Assembly: GCA_018666295.1 (NCBI GenBank)
Contig: JABIZW010000031.1
Span: 1-6,570 of the forward strand
From: Halieaceae bacterium
GTDB lineage: Bacteria; Pseudomonadota; Gammaproteobacteria; Pseudomonadales; Halieaceae
Length of the DNA stretch: 6,570 nt
Direction of reading: 5' to 3'
Shown: one piece after another, positions 1 to 4,290 of the stretch
Layout: each line of letters opens with the position of its first letter
How positions within the stretch are numbered: position 1 is the first letter of the stretch
Made by a program: the position numbers and the translations under genes
Notes under the pieces: generated by a model
Database searches by the model: none
Seen by the model: only the letters and a program-made list of their open reading frames with translations
Told to the model about the DNA's origin: nothing

Positions 1-1
1 C

Positions 2-175
2 CTGGATGTCGATACCGTGATTGTATGTGCCGGCCAAGAACCGCTTCGCACCCTCTTTGATGAGCTTGAACACAATGGCGTGAGTGTTGAGGTGATTGGT
101 GGCGCTTTCGAGGCTGCAGAGTTAGATGCCAAAGCCGCCATTAATCAGGCGAGTTGGTCGGCCGCAAAATTGTAA
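2..175 (+). CDS. fadH: 2,4-dienoyl-CoA reductase (NADPH), C-terminal end only
   Basis: Only the last 57 codons and a TAA stop are in the window; the gene starts beyond the left edge. The translation contains VIVCAGQEP, followed about 23 residues later by VIGGA and then AELDAKAAI. From memory, these match the C-terminal end of E. coli FadH (VICAGQEP, then HLIGG and MELDARRAI). In that family this is the end of the NAD(P)-binding Rossmann-like domain. The full enzyme is a cytoplasmic FMN/FAD/4Fe-4S protein that reduces 2,4-dienoyl-CoA during beta-oxidation of unsaturated fatty acids. The flavin and iron-sulfur parts cannot be seen here, so the assignment rests on the tail alone. A related old-yellow-enzyme-type reductase is the main alternative. 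The gene runs toward the minus-strand GST-like gene, leaving 61 bases between the two stop codons. Confidence 0.8.
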   Translation: MDVDTVIVCAGQEPLRTLFDELEHNGVSVEVIGGAFEAAELDAKAAINQASWSAAKL

Positions 176-186
176 GGCTCTGGATA

Positions 187-226
187 GATCGCCGGCGCAT
201 TGTCGTAACGACGCGAGAGGGCGATC
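187..226. terminator. nested inverted repeat between convergent genes, possible bidirectional transcription end
   Basis: GATCGCC at 187-193 pairs perfectly with GGCGATC at 220-226. Inside it, CGC (196-198) can pair with GCG (213-215), and GTCG (202-205) with CGAC (209-212) around a TAA loop. The structure fills the gap between the fadH stop and the end of the convergent GST-like gene, where a shared transcription end would be expected. No T-run follows on either strand, so it is not a classic Rho-independent terminator. It could instead stabilise mRNA 3' ends or be chance. Confidence 0.35.
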
Positions 227-236
227 GCAATAACGC

Positions 237-908
237 CTATGGCTGTCTGCGTGTTTCGGCCCCGTGTGGCTTGGTCGGGAAGGGAATGTCGGCGTCACCG
301 TCGAGCCACTGTGGGTATTTATTCATGGCACCGAGAAACAGTGGGCTGTTGATGAACTCGTGCAGCCAGTCGCTGACGCTTGGATAGGGACGATCCGACC
401 ACCATGGCGAATCGACTGAGGCAAATTGGCGAACGAATGGTGCGATGGCGACATCGATCACGCTGAGCGATGCACCAGTCAGGTAGTGCCACTGTGAAAG
501 CCGTATTTCGAGTTGAGCGAGGAACTGCTCGCCTTGTTGGCGGTACCAGCCCTCGTCGTGCTCTGGAAAACGAACCGCGTATTTGTATCGGTCCAGCCAA
601 TGCTTGAACTCGTTATCGCAGCGGTCCACCAATAAGTCGTCTCCGTCTGCGCATTCAAGCCAGCCTGCAGGGTCATTCTGGTTGAGCGCCCACCGCATAA
701 TGTCTCGACTCTCGTCAATCACGGTCCCATCGCTCTGAATCAAGACGGGCACCGTGCCCTTTGAGGACGCCGCAAGCATCGCCGCAGGTTTATCCTTCAA
801 AATCACTTCGCGTAAGCGCACTTCGACGCCTGCGTATGAGAGGGTCATACGCGCGCGCATCGCATAGGGACAGCGACGAAACGAATACAAAATAGGTCGG
901 GCACTCAT
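237..908 (-). CDS. glutathione S-transferase family protein (Cys-type, omega/Grx2-like)
   Basis: This is a complete 223-residue protein, the normal length for a soluble two-domain GST. The N-terminal thioredoxin-like domain (about residues 4-78) begins with a beta strand and then C13-P14-Y15-A16, the position of the catalytic cysteine in omega, beta and glutaredoxin-2-like GSTs. T52-V53-P54 supplies the conserved cis-proline, and D65-E66-S67 is the glutathione gamma-glutamyl contact motif. The all-helical C-terminal domain (about 90-205) has the N-capping box S149-x-x-D152. A single active-site Cys (CPYA, not CPYC) favours thiol transferase or deglutathionylation chemistry over disulfide reduction; the substrate is unknown. 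The start is the only ATG ahead of the thioredoxin fold. No Shine-Dalgarno sequence lies before it, so the message may be leaderless or weakly translated. It is transcribed divergently from the aminotransferase gene and convergently with fadH. Confidence 0.86.
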   Translation of the reverse strand: MSARPILYSFRRCPYAMRARMTLSYAGVEVRLREVILKDKPAAMLAASSKGTVPVLIQSDGTVIDESRDIMRWALNQNDPAGWLECADGDDLLVDRCDNEFKHWLDRYKYAVRFPEHDEGWYRQQGEQFLAQLEIRLSQWHYLTGASLSVIDVAIAPFVRQFASVDSPWWSDRPYPSVSDWLHEFINSPLFLGAMNKYPQWLDGDADIPFPTKPHGAETRRQP

Positions 909-914
909 ATGGGC

Positions 915-941
915 AGTGTACGATCGACGGGTGTTTTGACC
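915..941 (-). promoter_or_regulatory. candidate sigma70 promoter for the GST-like gene
   Basis: On the minus strand, TTGGTC (941-936) is followed after exactly 17 bases by TACACT (920-915). This gives reasonable -35 and -10 hexamers. A start about 7 bases downstream would fall at or next to the ATG at 908, which fits the lack of a ribosome binding site. The hexamer matches are only partial, so this is a weak prediction. Confidence 0.3.
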
Positions 942-977
942 AACTTGAATGACCTTTATTCAGCTAACTGATGCGTA

Positions 978-1007
978 TTGGTCGTATCATTATCAGTCAC
1001 TTATGAT
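978..1007 (+). promoter_or_regulatory. candidate sigma70 promoter for the aminotransferase gene
   Basis: TTGGTC (978-983) and TATGAT (1002-1007) are separated by 18 bases. The -10 hexamer matches consensus at five of six positions and the -35 at three. Transcription would start near 1014, leaving a leader of about 22 bases that carries the GGAG at 1026-1029. If correct, the in-frame ATG at 949 is not on the transcript, which supports translation from 1036. Confidence 0.4.
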
Positions 1008-1035
1008 CCCTGACCCAATGCGCTCGGAGTTCGCT

Positions 1036-2151
1036 ATGTCGTCTACTTTTCATCCACCCGTGAGAACGCTGATGGGCCCTGGACCCTCTGATGTTGCTCC
1101 CCGCGTACTGGCGGCCTCTGCGCGTCCCACAATTGGTCACTTGGACCCGTTATTTGTCGGCTTAATGGATGATGTTAAGCGGCTACTTCAATATGCGTTC
1201 CAAACTAAAAACGAACTGACCATTCCCTTGTCGGCGCCCGGCTCCGCAGGGATGGAAGCCGCTTTTGTGAACCTTCTCGAATGTGGTGACAAAGTCATTG
1301 TGTGTCAAAACGGCGTGTTTGGTGGGCGTATGAGAGAAAACGTCGAACGTTGCGGTGCAACGGCCATCATGGTGACAGACCGGTGGGGCGACCCAGTCGA
1401 TCCAGAAAAGCTTGAAGCGGCAATCAAGGCCCATCCGGATGCTAAAGTGGTCGCGTTTGTTCATGCTGAAACGTCGACGGGCGTTCGAAGTGATGCGGAA
1501 ACACTGTGTCGCTTGGCCAAATCGGCGGGCATGTTGGTTATTATGGATGCGGTGACCTCGCTGGCTGGCATTGATCTGAAGGCCGACGCGTGGGGCGCAG
1601 ACGTGGTGTATTCAGGGACTCAAAAGTGCCTTTCAGGTTTGCCAGGAATCTCGCCAATTACCTTCAGCGACGACGCCGTCAGCGCCATTCAGGCAAGAAC
1701 ACAAAAAGTACAGAGTTGGTTCCTCGACATGAACCTGATCATGGGCTACTGGGGAGAGGGCGCGAAACGTGCATACCATCACACAGCACCGGTGAACGCG
1801 ATTTATGGGCTGCACGAAGTTTTGCTTATGTTGGAGGAGGAGAGCCTCGAGGCCAGCATTGCACGGCACCAAGACAATCACGTAACGCTCGCGGCGGGAT
1901 TATCCAAGCTCGGTCTTGACCTCGCTGTGTCTGAGCCATGGCGCTTACCTCAGCTCAATTCAGTTTTAATCCCACAAGGCATCGACGACGCGACCATTCG
2001 GGCGCGTCTTTTGAATGAATTTGACCTTGAAGTTGGCGCTGGGCTCGGAGAGCTCGCGGGCAAGCAGTGGCGTATCGGCCTGATGGGGACGAGCAGCACT
2101 GCGGTCAATATTAATCGCTGTTTGACCGCGTTTGAAGCAGTACTGTCTTGA
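1036..2151 (+). CDS. class V PLP aminotransferase, alanine/serine-glyoxylate type
   Basis: This 371-residue cytoplasmic fold-type I enzyme is of the AGT/SPT family, which transfers an amino group from alanine or serine to glyoxylate or pyruvate. It opens with the family signature LMGPGPSDV. The PLP phosphate loop SAPGSAG is at 66-72 and D171 (MDAVTS) should bind the pyridine nitrogen. The Schiff-base lysine is K197 (YSGTQK). YHHT at 247-250 supplies the subunit-crossing PLP contacts, and R346 (WRIGLMG) binds the substrate carboxylate. These align by eye with human AGXT D183, K209, Y260, T263 and R360, at a steady offset of 12-14. The PLP-stacking Trp of human AGXT (NGIWG) is Phe here (NGVFG). 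I chose 1036 because GGAG lies 6 bases upstream and the family motif follows closely. The in-frame ATG at 949 would add 29 residues with no family resemblance. Motifs alone do not separate alanine-glyoxylate from serine-glyoxylate or serine-pyruvate activity. Confidence 0.93.
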   Translation: MSSTFHPPVRTLMGPGPSDVAPRVLAASARPTIGHLDPLFVGLMDDVKRLLQYAFQTKNELTIPLSAPGSAGMEAAFVNLLECGDKVIVCQNGVFGGRMRENVERCGATAIMVTDRWGDPVDPEKLEAAIKAHPDAKVVAFVHAETSTGVRSDAETLCRLAKSAGMLVIMDAVTSLAGIDLKADAWGADVVYSGTQKCLSGLPGISPITFSDDAVSAIQARTQKVQSWFLDMNLIMGYWGEGAKRAYHHTAPVNAIYGLHEVLLMLEEESLEASIARHQDNHVTLAAGLSKLGLDLAVSEPWRLPQLNSVLIPQGIDDATIRARLLNEFDLEVGAGLGELAGKQWRIGLMGTSSTAVNINRCLTAFEAVLS

Positions 2152-2175
2152 CGCCCTTTTGGGGCAGTATTTCAC

Positions 2176-2219
2176 GAGATACTCATCGGCCAGTCGTTTA
2201 GCGCAGAGGCCGGTATCTC
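2176..2219. repeat. imperfect inverted repeat (12 bp of arms), downstream of the aminotransferase gene
   Basis: GAGATAC (2176-2182) pairs with GTATCTC (2213-2219), and CGGCC (2187-2191) pairs with GGCCG (2208-2212). This leaves a 16-base loop (2192-2207) and a one-sided TCAT bulge (2183-2186). All 12 arm positions are complementary. No T-run follows on either strand. It lies 24 bases after the aminotransferase stop and about 95 bases from the end of the convergent Nudix gene. It may act as an mRNA 3'-end stabiliser, a Rho-assisted terminator or a protein-binding palindrome. Confidence 0.55.
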
Positions 2220-2222
2220 ATT

Positions 2223-2297
2223 ATGGATAAAGATTTATTGGCTACGGTATCGGCGTGTGCGGTTGTTGTATCGACGGCAGCACTCCCCATGATCTGA
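2223..2297 (+). CDS. possible 24-residue hydrophobic peptide, doubtful
   Basis: An ATG ORF of 24 codons and a TGA stop begins four bases after the inverted repeat. The peptide starts with charged MDKD and continues as an uninterrupted stretch of Leu, Ala, Val, Cys, Thr and Ser (for example ACAVVVSTAALPM), which could span a membrane or act as a signal sequence. No convincing Shine-Dalgarno sequence precedes it; the nearest purine run, AGAGG, ends 14 bases before the ATG and is partly buried in the hairpin. I recognise no family. A 24-codon ORF is expected by chance in a gap this size, so the call rests only on the composition. Confidence 0.15.
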   Translation: MDKDLLATVSACAVVVSTAALPMI

Positions 2298-2315
2298 ACG
2301 GCGTAATCGTGATTT

Positions 2316-2954
2316 TTAGCGCCACGCAAAGCGCGGTTGATCGTAGTGAAGTACCCGCGTTGGCCGTCCGAAAATGACCACTTCTCTGAACTGGAACAGC
2401 ATCGCCGCGGTGGGTGCAAAGACCTGATCTACCTCAAGCTGCATTGAGATGATCTCCCGATCACTCTCCGGGATGCGGTCAAACTGTGGCGCGTCAGGAC
2501 GCGCTAGATCGTCAAAACTGATGGTATGGACTGACGCAACTTCACTCGGATTGGGTGACAACATTGCGCTATCGGTGTCTGCCCACGCAACCACAGGGGT
2601 GATTCGGTAACCCGATCGGGTGATGTAGTCATCGAGCACCCCAACAACAGCGTCCTTTGGGAGGTCCAGGTTGATCTCTTCTTGCACCTCACGAAGCGCC
2701 GCCGTTTCCGCGTTCTCTCCTGGGTCAATGCGTCCGCCCGGAAGGGCCCATTGACCGCTGTGGGCGCGCAATGTTCCGGCTCTGCGTGTTAAAAGCACTG
2801 CGAGCTGCCCTCGACTCTCGACCACCACCAGGGCAACCGCGGCCGAACGCAGTGCACCCAAAGGCTGCGCCTGCGGCTCGAGGGCTCGAACATTAGCCGC
2901 AATCTGTCCACGCACGCTCGCAGCGAAACTCAGATCTTCAAGCGGACGCATCAT
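2316..2954 (-). CDS. Nudix hydrolase, CoA pyrophosphatase type
   Basis: This 212-residue protein is full length for the bacterial CoA-pyrophosphatase (NudL/YeaB-like) group, which cleaves CoA and acyl-CoA to phosphopantetheine and 3',5'-ADP using divalent metal. The Nudix box runs from G74 through E80 (GRIDPGE) to R88-E89-x-x-E92-E93. It departs from consensus at one point: the late Gly is N95 (EEINL). The group-specific motif just upstream, LLTRRAGTLRAHSGQ at 54-68, then LPGG, supports CoA-type substrates over generic nucleoside diphosphates. The C-terminal segment FQFREVVIFGRPTRV is consistent with this group as I recall it. ATGs at 2954 and 2951 are adjacent; I took the first, and no strong Shine-Dalgarno sequence separates them. 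It lies 52 bases downstream of the TPR-hydroxylase gene on the same strand, so co-transcription is likely, though the functions show no obvious link. It converges on the aminotransferase gene. Confidence 0.88.
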   Translation of the reverse strand: MMRPLEDLSFAASVRGQIAANVRALEPQAQPLGALRSAAVALVVVESRGQLAVLLTRRAGTLRAHSGQWALPGGRIDPGENAETAALREVQEEINLDLPKDAVVGVLDDYITRSGYRITPVVAWADTDSAMLSPNPSEVASVHTISFDDLARPDAPQFDRIPESDREIISMQLEVDQVFAPTAAMLFQFREVVIFGRPTRVLHYDQPRFAWR

Positions 2955-3006
2955 GACGTAGACCCGGTCGACGTATTCACAGCGTTTTAGTGAGAGTTCG
3001 CGGTTA

Positions 3007-4197
3007 TCAGTTCAGTGCGGGCCCGGCCTCCTCGTTGCCGTAGCTGTCCACTGCGGTCAACATGCAACTCACCAGCTCTTGCTCTGCAGTTGTGAGCTCG
3101 GGTTTCCAAACCTCAAAAATCAGTACTATTCGATCTTCGTCTGACCGATTCCAGGCTTCGTGCTCCAGGGTGTCGTCGAATAAAAACGCCTCACCCTCTA
3201 CCCATGAGCGGGTTTCACTGCCTACTCTAAAGCCGCAGTCACTGGGAATAACCAGCGGTAGGTGACCGATTAAACGCGTATTGATCATGCCGTGGTGCGG
3301 CGGAATCGTGGCACCTGCCTTGAGTCGGGAAAACAGAATGTTTGGACAGCGTTGACCCGAGAAGACGAGCGGTAGACCGTTCATGACGTCAGTGGTCACG
3401 GGGCACAGCGCCTGGTTCTCCGTCACTGATGCGCCGTTGCGCCACAGATAGAGCGCTCCCCAGTCGTCATTATTGGTCATGCCGTGAGCGTCAAAAATGG
3501 GGCGTTCTGTTTGTTCGGTCAAGTAAGGATCAAAGGATCGTCCTTCTGCCATAAGTGCTGTAAGTTCTGCTTGGATCTCAGGGGTCCTGGCTTCAAGGTC
3601 GGCAAGCCATGGAAACAAGTCACGCGGGTAGAAGTCGTGCAGAGGCAGTCCAGGGAACATGATATGACGAGGCTCTGGGTAGTAAAGTTTCCGCTTTCCC
3701 AACAACAAATCGACGGCACCTTGCATGCGCGGAGTGCAGTCTTCCCTGTCTAATAGGGACTGGACTTCCCCTGTCATGTGCGCGCCAAAGGCGTCTTGCA
3801 ACTCTTGCACGCGTGTTTGTGCTCGCAGTAACTCCACGCGGAGTTCCTGAACCATGTCCGGGTGTGGAGGGCTCAACGCCAGTGCGTGTCGGTAGTAGGC
3901 CGCGGCTGCACGAGAATTGTTTTGCGAGTAAAAGCTGTCGCCTTTCACAATGAAGGCGCGTGAGTTATTCGGCTGGTGTGCTATTGCACGATCAGCGGCT
4001 TGCTGCGCGGCATCGTAGTCAGCCATGTTGCGACTCGCTAATGCGATGACGCCCCAGACTGTCGCGTCATCAAGTCCCAGATCCACGGCGCGGTGAGCCA
4101 AGTCGCGGGCAGTTGCCGGTTGATCGTTGCGAAGTTGTGTAATCGCATCACCGAGTAGCTGTTGTGTGTTCGTGCTTGAGGTTGGATCCATAGTCAT
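3007..4197 (-). CDS. TPR protein with C-terminal aspartyl/asparaginyl beta-hydroxylase domain
   Basis: The 396-residue protein has two parts. Residues about 14-111 form roughly three TPR-like helix pairs (such as AAQQAADRAIAHQPNN and AAAAYYRHALALSPPHP), a likely protein-binding surface. Residues about 285-370 are a cupin-fold Fe(II)/2-oxoglutarate oxygenase of the AspH family: PPHHGMINTRLIGHLPLVIP, then W332-x-E-G-E, FDDTLEHEAWN and VWKPEL. Aligned by eye to human ASPH, H301 and H346 are the two iron ligands (H679, H725), H312 matches H690, and R356 matches the 2-oxoglutarate-binding R735. As in that family, no acidic iron ligand is evident. No signal peptide or membrane span is seen, so it is probably cytoplasmic. 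The substrate is unknown. An in-frame ATG at 4239 would give 410 residues but directly abuts the terminator T-run. I prefer 4197 (weak GGA upstream); 4227 and 4191 are alternatives. It follows the TonB-dependent receptor gene and precedes the Nudix gene. Confidence 0.88.
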   Translation of the reverse strand: MTMDPTSSTNTQQLLGDAITQLRNDQPATARDLAHRAVDLGLDDATVWGVIALASRNMADYDAAQQAADRAIAHQPNNSRAFIVKGDSFYSQNNSRAAAAYYRHALALSPPHPDMVQELRVELLRAQTRVQELQDAFGAHMTGEVQSLLDREDCTPRMQGAVDLLLGKRKLYYPEPRHIMFPGLPLHDFYPRDLFPWLADLEARTPEIQAELTALMAEGRSFDPYLTEQTERPIFDAHGMTNNDDWGALYLWRNGASVTENQALCPVTTDVMNGLPLVFSGQRCPNILFSRLKAGATIPPHHGMINTRLIGHLPLVIPSDCGFRVGSETRSWVEGEAFLFDDTLEHEAWNRSDEDRIVLIFEVWKPELTTAEQELVSCMLTAVDSYGNEEAGPALN

Positions 4198-4222
4198 AAA
4201 CTGTGTCCGTGGGAGTGTTTTA

Positions 4223-4228
4223 ATCATA
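4223..4228 (-). promoter_or_regulatory. candidate -10 element for the TPR-hydroxylase gene
   Basis: The minus strand reads TATGAT here, five of six consensus positions. No good -35 sequence lies 16-18 bases upstream, because that spot falls in the terminator stem and T-run. A start near 4216 would leave a leader of about 19 bases before the ATG at 4197. Next to it, ATGCACTGCAT (4229-4239) is an 11-base near-palindrome that could be a small operator. Both are weak, and read-through from the receptor gene is an equally good explanation for expression. Confidence 0.22.
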
Positions 4229-4239
4229 ATGCACTGCAT

Positions 4240-4267
4240 AAAAAAAGGGGGGCTTACGCCCCCCTTT
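4240..4267 (-). terminator. Rho-independent terminator of the TonB-dependent receptor gene
   Basis: On the minus strand, GGGGGGC (4264-4258) and GCCCCCC (4253-4247) form a perfect 7 bp GC stem around a 4-base GTAA loop (4257-4254). Seven T residues (4246-4240) follow. Three A residues before the stem (4267-4265) can pair with the first three T residues. It starts about 23 bases after the receptor stop codon. On the plus strand only three T residues follow, so it should work mainly for minus-strand transcription. It sits between the receptor and the TPR-hydroxylase gene and should limit how much of the receptor message continues downstream. Confidence 0.93.
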
Positions 4268-4290
4268 ATGTACTTACTTAGCGTTCAATC

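Noticed and set aside
154..387. 77-residue plus-strand ORF across the fadH end and the GST-like gene
   Set aside because: It starts from TTG inside fadH and then runs antisense through the GST-like C-terminal domain; low-complexity shadow frame.
949..1035. N-terminal extension of the aminotransferase from the ATG at 949
   Set aside because: The 29 extra residues have no family resemblance, the ATG at 1036 has GGAG at good spacing, and the likely promoter lies downstream of 949.
1590..1919. 109-residue plus-strand ORF inside the aminotransferase gene
   Set aside because: Arg-rich shadow frame over the codons that carry the catalytic lysine and PLP contacts.
2141..2169. Possible terminator at the aminotransferase stop: TACTG/CAGTA and GCCC/GGGC pairings
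   Set aside because: The two pairings compete for the same bases, the stems are only 4-5 bp, and only three T residues follow. It is too weak to list as a terminator.
2198..2419. 73-residue minus-strand ORF overlapping the end of the Nudix gene
   Set aside because: It overlaps the conserved C-terminal segment of the Nudix protein in another frame and includes one arm of the inverted repeat; no family features.
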